From contig NC_010397.1 in NCBI RefSeq assembly GCF_000069185.1, forward strand, positions 1,302,001 through 1,366,000: 64,000 nucleotides of DNA. The letters are read 5' to 3'. The notes below the pieces were generated by a model, which had not been told where the DNA came from, did no database searches, and saw only the letters and a program-made list of their open reading frames with translations. Positions 29,374-38,955 of the stretch are shown here, piece by piece. Origin of the DNA: Mycobacteroides abscessus ATCC 19977. Its GTDB lineage: Bacteria > Actinomycetota > Actinomycetes > Mycobacteriales > Mycobacteriaceae. The position numbers and the translations under genes were made by a program. Numbering within the stretch: position 1 is the first letter of the stretch; every line of letters starts with the position of its first letter.

Positions 29374-31008
29374 ATGGATGCCATCACCACCGTGCCGGCT
29401 CCCAGCAATGAGCCGGTGCTCACGTACGCACCGAACACTCCCGAACGTGACCGATTGACGACGGCACTGGGCGAACTGACCGCCTCACCCATCGACCTGC
29501 CGCACGTGATCGGCGGTGCCCGGCGGATGAGTGACGGTGAACGTATCGACGTAGTGCAGCCGCATAACCACCGCTCGGTGCTGGGTACCGTCACCAATGC
29601 CGGTCATCGGGAGGCTCACGATGCGGTGGAGGCGGCCATTGCCGCCAAGAATTATTGGGCGACATTGCCTTTCGATGACAGGGCGGCTGTGTTTCTGCGG
29701 GCGGCGGACCTGCTGTCCGGTCCGTGGCGTGCCATCCTCAACGCCGCCACCATGCTCGGGCAATCCAAGACCGCGTATCAGGCCGAGATCGACTCGGCGT
29801 GCGAGCTGGCCGACTTCTGGCGGTTCAATGTGCAGTTCGCGCGGCAGATCCTCGCCGAGCAGCCCAACAGTGGCGGCGGTGCGTGGAACAGGCTGGAGTA
29901 TCGCCCGCTGGAGGGCTTCGTCTACGCGATCACACCTTTCAACTTCACCGCGATCGCCGGAAACCTACCCACGGCCCCAGCGCTTTTGGGAAACACAGTG
30001 GTGTGGAAGCCCTCGGTCACGCAGGCCTTTGCCGCGCACTTCACCCTGGAACTCCTCGAGGCGGCCGGACTACCGCCCGGTGTGATCAATCTGCTGAACG
30101 GGGATGGCATCGCGGTATCCGATGTGGCACTGGCTGATCCGCGGCTGGCGGGTATCCACTTCACCGGCTCCACCCGCACGTTTCAGCATCTGTGGCGCCA
30201 AGTGGGTACCAATATCGACAGGTACAACACCTACCCGCGGCTCGTCGGTGAGACCGGTGGCAAGGATTTCGTCGTCGCGCATGCGTCGGCGCGTCCAGAG
30301 ATATTGCGCACCGCCCTCATACGCGGTGCCTTCGACTACCAGGGCCAGAAATGCTCCGCTGCCTCCCGGGCCTTCGTGCCGCGGTCTGTGTGGGATCAGA
30401 TGGGCGATGAATTCCTGGATGCCACCTCTGGCCTGAGCTACGGCGACGTAACCGACCTGTCCAACTTCGGCGGGGCCGTGATCGACGAGAAGTCGTTCGC
30501 ACGGAATGCTGCCGCCATCGACCGCGCCAAGAGTGCCGGCGTCACCATCGCCGCGGGCGGTGAATACGACGACAGTCAAGGCTATTTCGTTCGTCCCACG
30601 GTGCTGCTCTCGGACGACCCCACGGACGAGGCGTTCTCCACCGAGTACTTTGGCCCGATCCTGGCCGTGCACGTCTATCCCGACGATGACTATGGACGCA
30701 TTCTCGATGTCGTCGATACCGGTTCGCCCTACGGACTAACCGGTGCGGTGATCGCCGATGATCGCGCGGCGATACGGCAGGCCAGTGACCGGCTGCGCTA
30801 TGCCGCCGGAAACTTCTATGTCAACGACAAGCCGACCGGCGCGGTCGTCGGTCAACAGCCCTTCGGTGGCGGGCGCGCGTCGGGAACCGATGATAAGGCC
30901 GGATCTCCGCTGAATCTGCAGCGTTGGCTATTGCCCCGGTCGATCAAGGAAACATTCAACGCCCCAACGGAATATCAATACCCGCATATGGAGCGTGAGG
31001 ATGGCTGA
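29374..31008 (+). CDS. rocA: L-glutamate gamma-semialdehyde dehydrogenase RocA
   Basis: 544 residues, the length of the M. tuberculosis protein (Rv1187). The ALDH elements are present: NFTAIAGNLPTAP, FTGSTRTFQHLW, the general-base Glu in VGETGGKDFVV, and the catalytic Cys in YQGQKCSAASRAF. It oxidises P5C/GSA to glutamate in proline catabolism. ATG 29374 was chosen because MDAITTVPAPSNEPV is the conserved start; the frame is open 63 bp further upstream. It overlaps putA by 8 bp. Confidence 0.93.
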   Translation: MDAITTVPAPSNEPVLTYAPNTPERDRLTTALGELTASPIDLPHVIGGARRMSDGERIDVVQPHNHRSVLGTVTNAGHREAHDAVEAAIAAKNYWATLPFDDRAAVFLRAADLLSGPWRAILNAATMLGQSKTAYQAEIDSACELADFWRFNVQFARQILAEQPNSGGGAWNRLEYRPLEGFVYAITPFNFTAIAGNLPTAPALLGNTVVWKPSVTQAFAAHFTLELLEAAGLPPGVINLLNGDGIAVSDVALADPRLAGIHFTGSTRTFQHLWRQVGTNIDRYNTYPRLVGETGGKDFVVAHASARPEILRTALIRGAFDYQGQKCSAASRAFVPRSVWDQMGDEFLDATSGLSYGDVTDLSNFGGAVIDEKSFARNAAAIDRAKSAGVTIAAGGEYDDSQGYFVRPTVLLSDDPTDEAFSTEYFGPILAVHVYPDDDYGRILDVVDTGSPYGLTGAVIADDRAAIRQASDRLRYAAGNFYVNDKPTGAVVGQQPFGGGRASGTDDKAGSPLNLQRWLLPRSIKETFNAPTEYQYPHMEREDG

Positions 31009-31966
31009 ATGGTTCGGGAAAACTGCCAGACCTGCCATCCTGGCGGCCAGCAGATCGGCCCGGCTGCGGCACGCCGCCGAACGCATGCCGCTGACCCGAC
31101 AGGTAGTACGCCGCTTCGTCCCCGGTGAATCTCAGGACGACGTACTCGGTGCCAGCACCGGGCTGCTTGATTCGGGCCGGTTCATCTCCATTGACTATCT
31201 CGGTGAGGACACCACCGACAGCGAGCAGGCCACCCGCACGGTGTCGGCGTACCTCTCGCTGCTGGATGCGTTGGCACAGCGCAGCGATGCCGTGCACACC
31301 GGCGTGCGCCCGCTGGAGATCTCGCTCAAGCTGTCCGCGCTGGGACAGGCGTTGCCGCGCGACGGGGAGCGCATCGCTCTGGAGAATGCACAGCTGTTGT
31401 GCGCCAAGGCGGATCAAGCTGGAGTGTGGGTGACGGCCGATGCCGAGGATCACACCACCACGGACTCGACGCTGAACATTGTGCGTGAATTGCGGGCCGA
31501 CTTCCCCGGGCTGGGCACCGTGCTGCAGGCATATCTGAAACGTACCTACGCTGACTGCGTTGACTTGTCGGGTAAGGGCTCACGTATTCGGCTGTGCAAA
31601 GGCGCCTATGACGAGCCGGCGGCTGTTGCGCATCGAGACCCCGAGGACGTCGATGTCGCCTATCTGCGCTGTCTGCGCGTACTGATGGAGGGTGACGGGT
31701 ATCCCATGGTGGCCTCGCACGATCCCGCCATCATCGAGGCGGCGGGCCTGATGGCACGTGAGACGGGCAGAGGTCCCGGCGATTACGAGTATCAGATGCT
31801 GTACGGAATCCGAGAGGCCGAGCAGCGTCGGCTGGCCGGTGTGGGGCACCACATGCGGGTCTATGTGCCGTTCGGTGAACAGTGGTACGGATACTTCGTG
31901 CGTCGTATCGCCGAGCGCCCCGCCAACATGACGTTCTTCCTTCGCGCACTCGTTTCCGGAGGCTAG
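31001..31966 (+). CDS. putA: proline dehydrogenase (monofunctional PutA)
   Basis: 321 residues. The FAD beta/alpha barrel of PRODH is visible as LEISLKLSALGQAL, WVTADAEDHTTTDSTL, GTVLQAYLKRTYADC, the catalytic RLCKGAYDEP and the C-terminal RVYVPFGEQWYGYFVRRI with substrate Arg residues. It converts proline to P5C, which rocA then oxidises. The genes overlap, so channelling through coupled synthesis is likely. It corresponds to Rv1188. A GTG 6 bp upstream is an alternative start. Confidence 0.92.
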   Translation: MAEWFGKTARPAILAASRSARLRHAAERMPLTRQVVRRFVPGESQDDVLGASTGLLDSGRFISIDYLGEDTTDSEQATRTVSAYLSLLDALAQRSDAVHTGVRPLEISLKLSALGQALPRDGERIALENAQLLCAKADQAGVWVTADAEDHTTTDSTLNIVRELRADFPGLGTVLQAYLKRTYADCVDLSGKGSRIRLCKGAYDEPAAVAHRDPEDVDVAYLRCLRVLMEGDGYPMVASHDPAIIEAAGLMARETGRGPGDYEYQMLYGIREAEQRRLAGVGHHMRVYVPFGEQWYGYFVRRIAERPANMTFFLRALVSGG

Positions 31967-31969
31967 CTC

Positions 31970-31975
31970 TAGGCT
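31970..31975 (+). promoter_or_regulatory. leaderless -10 for fadD36
   Basis: TAGGCT with 6 nt to ATG 31982, in the 15-bp gap after putA. Confidence 0.5.
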
Positions 31976-31981
31976 GGCTTC

Positions 31982-33373
31982 ATGCTGCTTACGTCGCTTC
32001 ACCCCAAGTCGCCTGATCTAGCGGACGCGGTCCGTATCGGTGAGGACAGCTGGGGGCGCGGTGACCTCGTGGGTGCTGCGACGGCCGCCGCCGAGCGCAT
32101 CGGCGGGGCTTCAGGACCGATCGCGGTGCTCGCCCGCCCCAGCATCGACACGGTTCTGGCGGTGGTCGCCGGACTCATCGCGGGCGTGCCGATCGTCCCG
32201 GTACCCGCAGACGTCGGGATTGCCGAACGACGCCACATTCTGGCCGACAGCGCCGCGGTGGCCTGGCTGGGTGAATCCCCGGACGAGTCAGAGGGATTGC
32301 CCCACGTGCCGGTGCGCCGGCACGCACGCTCATGGCATCAATATTCCGAACCGAATCCCGAGTCGACTGCGCTCATCGTGTATACCTCGGGAACCACCGG
32401 TGCACCGAAGGGCGTGCGACTGAGCCGGCGTGCGCTCGCTGCCAGCCTCGACGGTCTTGCGGACGCGTGGGAATGGACTGCCGACGACGTGCTGGTGCAT
32501 GGTCTTCCGCTATTTCACGTGCACGGGCTGGTGCTCGGCCTGCTGGGTTCATTGCGAGTGGGTAATCGGTTCGTGCATACCGTCAAGCCCACACCAGAGG
32601 CCTACGCGGCGGCACGAGGCAGCCTGTACTTCGGCGTGCCGACGGTATGGTTGCGGGTGGCCGGCGATGAATCCTGTGCGCGCGCACTGTCTACCGCGCG
32701 CCTGCTGGTATCCGGCAGTGCGCCACTGCCGGTGCCTGTGTTCGACGAGCTATGCCGACTTACCGGGCATGCGCCCATCGAGCGCTATGGGGCCACCGAA
32801 ACCGTCATCACACTTTCCACCCGTGCCGATGGAGAACGGCGCGCCGGCTGGGTTGGCCACCCGCTGACCGGTGTCCGGACCCGTCTGCTGGCAGAGAATG
32901 GGTCTCCGGCCGCCCACGACGGGGAAACCGTGGGCCAGCTGCAGATTCAGGGCCCCACATTATTCAGTGGCTATCACAACCTGCCCGAGAAGACGGCCGA
33001 GGTACTCACGGAGGATGGCTGGTACCGCACCGGTGATGTCGCCGTCATCGATGCCGGGGGAATGCACCGCATCGTCGGCCGCGAATCGGTCGACCTCATC
33101 AAGTCCGGCGGCTACCGAATCGGCGCCGGTGAAATCGAGACCGTGCTGCTAGGGCATCCAGGCATCGTGGAAGTTGCGGTGGTGGGGGTCCCCGATGACG
33201 ACCTGGGACAACGGATCGTCGCCTACGTTGTCGGTGATGTGGCAGAAGATGACGTGATCGGCTTCGTGGCGCAGCAGCTTTCGGTGCACAAGCGTCCCCG
33301 TGAGGTTCGGCGGGTCGACGCGTTACCCCGGAACGCGATGGGCAAGGTCCTCAAGAAGGAGTTGATCACATGA
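31982..33373 (+). CDS. fadD36: acyl-CoA synthetase FadD36
   Basis: 463 residues of the ANL adenylating superfamily. The P-loop YTSGTTGAPKG, YGATET, GWYRTGDVAV, hinge ESVDLIKSGGYRIGAGEIE and C-terminal catalytic Lys in NAMGKVLKKEL are complete. The domain layout is short, as in the FadD36 (Rv1193) clade, which is malonyl/methylmalonyl-CoA synthetase-like. It overlaps the DinB gene by 4 bp. Confidence 0.9.
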   Translation: MLLTSLHPKSPDLADAVRIGEDSWGRGDLVGAATAAAERIGGASGPIAVLARPSIDTVLAVVAGLIAGVPIVPVPADVGIAERRHILADSAAVAWLGESPDESEGLPHVPVRRHARSWHQYSEPNPESTALIVYTSGTTGAPKGVRLSRRALAASLDGLADAWEWTADDVLVHGLPLFHVHGLVLGLLGSLRVGNRFVHTVKPTPEAYAAARGSLYFGVPTVWLRVAGDESCARALSTARLLVSGSAPLPVPVFDELCRLTGHAPIERYGATETVITLSTRADGERRAGWVGHPLTGVRTRLLAENGSPAAHDGETVGQLQIQGPTLFSGYHNLPEKTAEVLTEDGWYRTGDVAVIDAGGMHRIVGRESVDLIKSGGYRIGAGEIETVLLGHPGIVEVAVVGVPDDDLGQRIVAYVVGDVAEDDVIGFVAQQLSVHKRPREVRRVDALPRNAMGKVLKKELIT

Positions 33374-33918
33374 AGGTGGCCGCAGAGGTCGTCGACCAGA
33401 TCGACTGGCACTGGACGTCTCAGCTGCGGCCCCGGTTCGATGGTCTGACCGATGATGAGTATTTCTGGGAACCTGTGCGCGGCTGTTGGAGCCTGCGGCC
33501 GCGTGGCACCGCGACCACGCCACTGCAGGGCGGTTCGGGCGACTATGTGATCGAATTCGCCGCTCCGCCTCCCGAACCCGCGCCGGTCACGACGATCGGC
33601 TGGCGGCTCGGCCACATCATCGTCGGCGTGCTCGGGGCACGTATCGCGAGTCATTTCGGCGGACCGCCCGTCGATTACATGAGCTACGACTACCCGGTCA
33701 CCGCCGCCGATGCGCTGGGGCGTCTTGACTCCATGTACACGGCATGGCGCGATGGTGTGCTGAGTAAGGACGAGGCCGCACTGGCCGCGCCGGTCGGTCC
33801 GGCGGAGGGGCCCTGGGCCGAGAAACCATTCCTGACACTGGCGCTGCATATCAATCGGGAACTGCTGCACCACGGGGCGGAGATCGCGCTCCTACGCGAT
33901 CTGTACGCCTGGCGGTAG
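33370..33918 (+). CDS. DinB superfamily protein
   Basis: 182 residues of the DinB/YfiT helical-bundle family: TDDEYFWEP, WSLRPRG, and a TTIGWRLGHIIV helix with the family's histidine. A second cluster EKPFLTLALHINRELLHHGAEI has the His residues placed as metal ligands. Actinobacterial members include mycothiol-dependent enzymes. Its ATG overlaps fadD36. The substrate is unknown. Confidence 0.8.
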   Translation: MKVAAEVVDQIDWHWTSQLRPRFDGLTDDEYFWEPVRGCWSLRPRGTATTPLQGGSGDYVIEFAAPPPEPAPVTTIGWRLGHIIVGVLGARIASHFGGPPVDYMSYDYPVTAADALGRLDSMYTAWRDGVLSKDEAALAAPVGPAEGPWAEKPFLTLALHINRELLHHGAEIALLRDLYAWR

Positions 33919-33921
33919 AAC

Positions 33922-34887
33922 TTACCTGCGGGTGAGGGCCTTATTGATCCCCGCGGCGATCACGGTCATCGCGCGCAACGTCGGGTGGAAGGCCATGGGC
34001 CCGTAATTCAGCGGGGTCGCCGGGAACGTGTAGCCGTAGACCCAGGGGTCCGCGGAACAAATATCGTGCCCACGAGTCAGATCGGATGCCGATACGAAGA
34101 GAGCCCCCGTCGCCTGTGCTGCCTCTTTCGTCTTGGCCGCAAGCGTTTTCGCCAGGAACCGGGCACGGTCGAATTGGGCGCTGGTGATGGGTAGCTTGTC
34201 CGGGCAGTATCCCGCGTCTGGCAGCACCGTCATGTAATCGACAAAGACGACGGTGGCATGCGGCGCACGCCGGTGCGCTTCCCGGCCAATCTGTTGCAGG
34301 CTCGCACCCACTTGTGTTGCCGCCGTGTCGACCTCATCGTCGGGCCGGATGGTGCAGACGCTCAGCCGCCATGAGAAGGACAAGGCGCCGGGATCTTTCG
34401 CGCATGCCCAGGCGACGAGATTGGGCAGATAGTAGATATCGTTTCCACCCGCGGTGATGGTGACAAGTTTGGTGGTGTCGACGACCGCGTCGAGCTGCGG
34501 TGGCTGAAAGTGCTGCCCTCCGTGCAAGACATTCTGGGCAGTGGCCCCGGAGCAGGTGACATCGGTGAGGCCCAGGTGGCGCAATCTGGCCAGCTGGTGC
34601 GGATAGTTGTTGTCCGAGCGAATACAAAGAATGGGGCTCGTCGGGTCGCGGTCGGGTACGCCGGGACCCGCACCGAACGAACTGCCCAGTGCCACATATT
34701 CGTGATTACCCGCCGGGGCACGCTTTCCCTGATACGCGATCAGTGCCGTCGCCGTGCCGACCACCATGAGAACCGCCATCACCAACGCGCCGAGCACTTT
34801 CAGTGACAGCAGTGCGCCCCGTGCCAGCCGCGATCGCTGCGCCACGGTGTTCGAAGGCGAGTCGGCCTCTTCCGGCGGCGGGGACAT
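33922..34887 (-). CDS. membrane-anchored SGNH/GDSL hydrolase
   Basis: 321 residues. One N-terminal transmembrane helix (about 22-50) places the domain outside the cytoplasm. The SGNH blocks are in order: ALGSSFGAGPG (Ser), GATAQN (Gly), TITAGGND (Asn) and MAFHPT (His). Disulfide-prone cysteines occur in LCIRSDN and CSGAT. It is probably an esterase/lipase acting on envelope lipids. It lies 6 bp behind dapD and is cotranscribed. Confidence 0.85.
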   Translation of the reverse strand: MSPPPEEADSPSNTVAQRSRLARGALLSLKVLGALVMAVLMVVGTATALIAYQGKRAPAGNHEYVALGSSFGAGPGVPDRDPTSPILCIRSDNNYPHQLARLRHLGLTDVTCSGATAQNVLHGGQHFQPPQLDAVVDTTKLVTITAGGNDIYYLPNLVAWACAKDPGALSFSWRLSVCTIRPDDEVDTAATQVGASLQQIGREAHRRAPHATVVFVDYMTVLPDAGYCPDKLPITSAQFDRARFLAKTLAAKTKEAAQATGALFVSASDLTRGHDICSADPWVYGYTFPATPLNYGPMAFHPTLRAMTVIAAGINKALTRR

Positions 34888-34893
34888 CGAGTA

Positions 34894-35853
34894 CTAGTTG
34901 GCGTGCAGCGCCGCGTTCAACTCGAACGCGCCGCCGTCGCGCGATACCACCTCAACCGCGCCGGTCTGCGAATTACGCCGGAACAGCAGGTTATTGGCGC
35001 CAGACAGCTCCAATGCCTTGATGGTCTTACCGTCCGGTGTAGCGACCTTGGTTCCCGCCGTGACATACAGCCCGGCCTCGATGATGCAGTCATCGCCCAG
35101 GCTGATGCCCAGACCGGAGTTGGCGCCCAGCAGCGAGCGCTGACCGACCGAGATCACCTGGCTGCCGCCGCCGGACAGGGTGCCCATGATCGATGCGCCG
35201 CCGCCGATATCGGAGCCGTCGCCCACCACAACGCCGGCCGAGATACGGCCCTCCACCATCGACGCGCCCAGCGTGCCGGCGTTGAAGTTCACGAAACCCT
35301 CGTGCATCACGGTCGTGCCGGGCGCCAGGTGCGCGCCCAGGCGTACGCGGTCGGCGTCGGCGATACGCACGCCGGTGGGCACCACGTAGTCGACCATGCG
35401 GGGGAATTTATCGATGCCGAACACCGTGACCGAGCTATGCGCGCCGGCGCGCGCCTTAAGCCTTGCGCGCACCGCCTCGAATCCCTCGACCGCGCAGGGG
35501 CCGAAGTTCGTCCAGACCACATTGGTGAGCACGCCGAACAGTCCGTCCACGCTGGCGCCGTGTGGCTGGATCAGACGGTGCGAGAGCAGATGCAAGCGCA
35601 GGTAAGCGTCGTAGGCATCGACGGGCTTGTCTTCCAGCGAGCCAATCGTGGTGCGTACCAACACCTTCTCGACGCCACGATCGGGGTCTGAGCCAGCCAG
35701 CCCGGACAACTCCGCGGGCGCGTCGGGCTCGAAGACCCGTTCGGTGCCGGGGGTGCCGGGGGTGTCGGTCAATTCGGGGGCCGGGAACCAGGTATCCAGA
35801 ACCGATCCGTCCGCCGCGATGGTCGCCAGGCCAAGTGCTACTGCTCCGCTCAC
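34894..35853 (-). CDS. dapD: tetrahydrodipicolinate N-succinyltransferase DapD
   Basis: 319 residues in the actinobacterial DapD layout. The left-handed beta-helix repeats include [41 protein letters not shown], and a C-terminal [19 protein letters not shown]. It succinylates tetrahydrodipicolinate with succinyl-CoA in lysine/meso-DAP synthesis. GTG 35853 is preferred because a TAGCGT hexamer sits 7 nt upstream; GTG 35862 in frame is the alternative and also matches homologue N-termini. It corresponds to Rv1201c and is divergent from dapE. Confidence 0.92.
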   Translation of the reverse strand: MSGAVALGLATIAADGSVLDTWFPAPELTDTPGTPGTERVFEPDAPAELSGLAGSDPDRGVEKVLVRTTIGSLEDKPVDAYDAYLRLHLLSHRLIQPHGASVDGLFGVLTNVVWTNFGPCAVEGFEAVRARLKARAGAHSSVTVFGIDKFPRMVDYVVPTGVRIADADRVRLGAHLAPGTTVMHEGFVNFNAGTLGASMVEGRISAGVVVGDGSDIGGGASIMGTLSGGGSQVISVGQRSLLGANSGLGISLGDDCIIEAGLYVTAGTKVATPDGKTIKALELSGANNLLFRRNSQTGAVEVVSRDGGAFELNAALHAN

Positions 35854-35860
35854 GGTGTAC

Positions 35861-35870
35861 ACGCTAGCCT
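35861..35870. promoter_or_regulatory. overlapping divergent leaderless -10 elements of dapD and dapE
   Basis: On the minus strand TAGCGT (35861-35866) lies 7 nt before GTG 35853 (dapD). On the plus strand TAGCCT (35865-35870) lies 6 nt before GTG 35877 (dapE). The hexamers share two base pairs, so RNA polymerase could probably occupy only one promoter at a time. Confidence 0.5.
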
Positions 35871-35876
35871 GAACCG

Positions 35877-36941
35877 GTGGCGCTTGAACTCGCTGGTGAC
35901 CCGATCGCCCTGACGGCTGCCCTGGTAGACATCCCCAGTGAGTCCCGTCACGAGGCCCAGATCGCCGATGCGGTCGAGGTGGCGCTGCGGGAACAGACCA
36001 GTGGTTTCGAGGTCATCCGTAACGGCAACGCGGTGCTGGCCCGTACGAATAACGGGCTCGGTACCCGGGTCATGCTGGCCGGGCACCTGGATACCGTGCC
36101 CGCCGCCGATAACGTGCCCAGCAGGCACGAGGGAGAGATCCTGCACGGCTGCGGCACCGTCGACATGAAATCCGGGGACGCCGTATTCCTGCATCTGGCC
36201 GCCACCGTGACACCCCGGGTGGACCTTACGCTGGTGTTCTACGACTGCGAGGAGATCGAGTCCTCGGCCAACGGGCTGGGCCGCATCGAACGCGAACTGC
36301 CCGACTGGCTCGACGCAGACCTGGCCATCCTGGGCGAGCCGACCGCCGGACTCATCGAAGCGGGCTGTCAGGGCACCCTGCGGGTCGTCATCCGGACCAG
36401 GGGCACCCGCGCGCACTCGGCGAGATCCTGGCTGGGGGACAACGCCATTCACAAACTGGCCGCTGTACTGGACAGGCTGGCCGCTTACCGGGCGCGCATC
36501 GTCGATATCGATGGCTGTCAGTATCGGGAAGGATTATCCGCGGTACGGATCGATGGCGGAGTCGCCGGGAACGTGATTCCCGATGAGGCGGCGGTCACTG
36601 TGAATTTCCGGTTCGCTCCCGATCGCAGCCCCGAGCAGGCGCTCGTGCACGTGCATGAGGTATTCGACGGGCTCGATGTCCAGATCGAACTCACCGACTC
36701 GGCCGCCGGAGCGCTGCCCGGCCTGGACCGCCCCGCCGCCGCCGAATTGGTCGGTGCGGCAGGGGGAGTGGTGCGGGCGAAGTATGGCTGGACCGACGTG
36801 TCCCGGTTCGCGGCGCGCGGTATCGCCGCGGTCAACTACGGGCCCGGCGATCCCAACTTGGCACATACCCGCGGCGAACACGTTCCCGTCCAGCAGATCA
36901 CCGCCGTCACCGAGGTACTTCGGCGTTATCTCACCGTGTGA
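35877..36941 (+). CDS. dapE: succinyl-diaminopimelate desuccinylase DapE
   Basis: 354 residues of the M20 metallopeptidase family. The zinc ligands and catalytic residues appear in [26 protein letters not shown], and a C-terminal [13 protein letters not shown]. The internal dimerisation domain (about 180-290) is present. It hydrolyses N-succinyl-LL-DAP to LL-DAP. It starts at GTG 35877, corresponds to Rv1202, and overlaps the following convergent AraC gene by 11 bp. Confidence 0.92.
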   Translation: MALELAGDPIALTAALVDIPSESRHEAQIADAVEVALREQTSGFEVIRNGNAVLARTNNGLGTRVMLAGHLDTVPAADNVPSRHEGEILHGCGTVDMKSGDAVFLHLAATVTPRVDLTLVFYDCEEIESSANGLGRIERELPDWLDADLAILGEPTAGLIEAGCQGTLRVVIRTRGTRAHSARSWLGDNAIHKLAAVLDRLAAYRARIVDIDGCQYREGLSAVRIDGGVAGNVIPDEAAVTVNFRFAPDRSPEQALVHVHEVFDGLDVQIELTDSAAGALPGLDRPAAAELVGAAGGVVRAKYGWTDVSRFAARGIAAVNYGPGDPNLAHTRGEHVPVQQITAVTEVLRRYLTV

Positions 36942-37713
36942 CGGGTGCGGCGTACGTTCCGGGTGTCTGACCGAGCGTGCGTCGATACACGTCGATGAAT
37001 GCGCTCGGTGTGGCCCAACCGCATTGATGCGCCACGTAGGTCACCGGACGATCCTCGGCGAGTAGCCGCAACGCGTGATGGAGGCGGATCTGGGTACGCC
37101 ACTGCGGATACGTCATGCCCATATCGGTACGGAACAACCTGGTCAGCGTGCGCTCGCTGGCCCCCACCCGCCGCCCGAGGTCGGCCACCGTCCACACCTG
37201 GGTCAGATCTTCCTCCACCAGTGCGCACGCCTCGGCCAAGCGCTCATCGTGGGGGGTGGGCAGCCTGAGGGCCTGTTCGGGGCTGTGCCGGAGTTGGTCG
37301 ATGAGCACGACGCGCAACCGGGCGACTTCCTCCTCGGGCAGATCACCAGGGTCAGAACACGTGATGATGAGTTCGCGCAGCAGAGGTGACACCGCGATGA
37401 CGGTCGGGCTGGCCAGCTCCACCGGGTAGACACCGGGATCGAAAGCCACCGAATGAAACTGGGTGGGGCCATAGAAGCGGTGCTCGTGACCGGCACCGGA
37501 CGGTATCCACAACGCGCGGTTCGGGGGTGCGATCCAGGTTCCTTCATCGGTGGTGACTGCCAGAACGCCGCTGGCCGGATACACGATTTGGTGTTCCTGA
37601 TGCCAATGGCGGTTGATGCGATGACCACCGGCCACCGACATCACCCCGGTGAGGTGGCGGTTAATCAACACAAGATGGCATTTTATCGGAGGCTTACGGC
37701 TCGGCAAACCCAT
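36931..37713 (-). CDS. AraC family regulator with cupin sensor
   Basis: 260 residues from ATG 37713, with GAGG about 9 bases upstream. The N-terminal cupin ([25 protein letters not shown]) is followed by the AraC double HTH ([19 protein letters not shown], and [23 protein letters not shown]). It is divergent from an MFS gene with 13 bp between starts, so it most likely regulates that efflux gene. Confidence 0.85.
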   Translation of the reverse strand: MGLPSRKPPIKCHLVLINRHLTGVMSVAGGHRINRHWHQEHQIVYPASGVLAVTTDEGTWIAPPNRALWIPSGAGHEHRFYGPTQFHSVAFDPGVYPVELASPTVIAVSPLLRELIITCSDPGDLPEEEVARLRVVLIDQLRHSPEQALRLPTPHDERLAEACALVEEDLTQVWTVADLGRRVGASERTLTRLFRTDMGMTYPQWRTQIRLHHALRLLAEDRPVTYVAHQCGWATPSAFIDVYRRTLGQTPGTYAAPVTR

Positions 37714-37718
37714 AATCT
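37713..37718 (+). promoter_or_regulatory. -10 element for the MFS gene
   Basis: TAATCT with 8 nt to GTG 37727. Its first base is in the start codon of the divergent AraC gene. Confidence 0.4.
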
Positions 37719-37726
37719 CGTCCCTC

Positions 37727-38926
37727 GTGACCGATTTGGCGAACGATGAACAGCTGACCGTGCGGCATGACCGGCGGATTACGCCAACACCCGTGTCGGC
37801 GTGGAATCGCATGCGGTACTGGGTGATCGCGCATGCTGTCGACGACTTCTACCAGGGCCTGGTGCCCGCGGCCATCCCGTTCTTCGTGCTAGAGCGTCAC
37901 TACAGCTATGCGGCAGCATCGGGTCTGGCGCTCGCCGCGACGCTGGGAAGCGCGCTGCCCCAGCCGCTGCTCGGTCTCATCGCCGATCGCTGGCGACTGC
38001 TGTGGATGGCGCCGGCGGGCCTGGCCGCGGCCGGAATAGGCGCCGGCCTCGCCGGACTGGTACCCGGCTACTGGTTGGTCTGGACGATGCTGCTCGTCTC
38101 CGGACTGGGGGTGGCGGCCTTCCATCCCGCTGCGGGGCGCGACGCCCGCCGCGACGCGGGTGACAGCGCCACCGCGATGAGCCTGTTCGCCGCGGGCGGC
38201 AGCGTCGGTTTCTTTCTGGCGCCGGCGCTGGTGACACCCGCGCTGGTGTCTGCGGGCCTGGGCGCCACGGCCTGGTTCATCCCGCCCGCCGTCATCATGG
38301 GATTCGTACTCTGGCGCTATCAACTTCGCCAGGGTTCGGCGAATTCGGTGGACCGGCAGCTGACGGGCAATGATCGTTGGGGCGCATTCTCGATTTTGGT
38401 CGCCGTAGAGGTGGTGCGCTCGGCCGTCTACTTCGGCATGAACACCTTCATCGCGCTATACCTGATCGATCACCTTGATGTTTCCGCGGCGGTGGGCGGT
38501 GTGGGGCTGGCGATGTTCCTGGGCGGCGGTGTGATCGGCACACTGCTGGGCGGCCGCATCAGCGACCGCCTCGGCATGATCGCCACCATCCGAGTGGGCA
38601 GTATCGTCGCGATCCCCGCGTTCGTCGCGCTGCGGATATGCCCGCAGCCGTGGATCGCGCTGGCGCTGGCCGCCGTCGTCGGCATAACCGTCAACATCCC
38701 GTTCGCCGTGCTGGTGAAACTGGGCCAGGACTATCTGCCGACACGTCCCGGCACAGCCGCGGGCGTCACGCTGGGCCTAGCGGTCAGCATCGGCGGATTC
38801 TTCGTTCCGCTGCTGGGCGTACTTGCCGATCACCACGGGCCGCAGGCGGTGCTGACGACCCTTTGCGTCGCGCCGATTCTGGCGATAGTGCTGGCCTTCT
38901 TGCTGCCGCACCCGGAGCGGGAATAG
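37727..38926 (+). CDS. MFS efflux protein, fosmidomycin-resistance (Fsr) group-like
   Basis: 399 residues with 12 hydrophobic segments. The N-terminal AHAVDDFYQGLVPAAIPFF and the position of motif A (GRISDRLGM, near 275) are the Fsr-type pattern. It is likely to export small drugs or metabolites. Starts are possible at GTG 37727, GTG 37760 and ATG 37811; the first has a TAATCT hexamer. Its regulator is probably the divergent AraC protein. Confidence 0.85.
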   Translation: MTDLANDEQLTVRHDRRITPTPVSAWNRMRYWVIAHAVDDFYQGLVPAAIPFFVLERHYSYAAASGLALAATLGSALPQPLLGLIADRWRLLWMAPAGLAAAGIGAGLAGLVPGYWLVWTMLLVSGLGVAAFHPAAGRDARRDAGDSATAMSLFAAGGSVGFFLAPALVTPALVSAGLGATAWFIPPAVIMGFVLWRYQLRQGSANSVDRQLTGNDRWGAFSILVAVEVVRSAVYFGMNTFIALYLIDHLDVSAAVGGVGLAMFLGGGVIGTLLGGRISDRLGMIATIRVGSIVAIPAFVALRICPQPWIALALAAVVGITVNIPFAVLVKLGQDYLPTRPGTAAGVTLGLAVSIGGFFVPLLGVLADHHGPQAVLTTLCVAPILAIVLAFLLPHPERE

Positions 38927-38955
38927 CGAACCGACGGCGGCGGGTTGGCCGAGAC

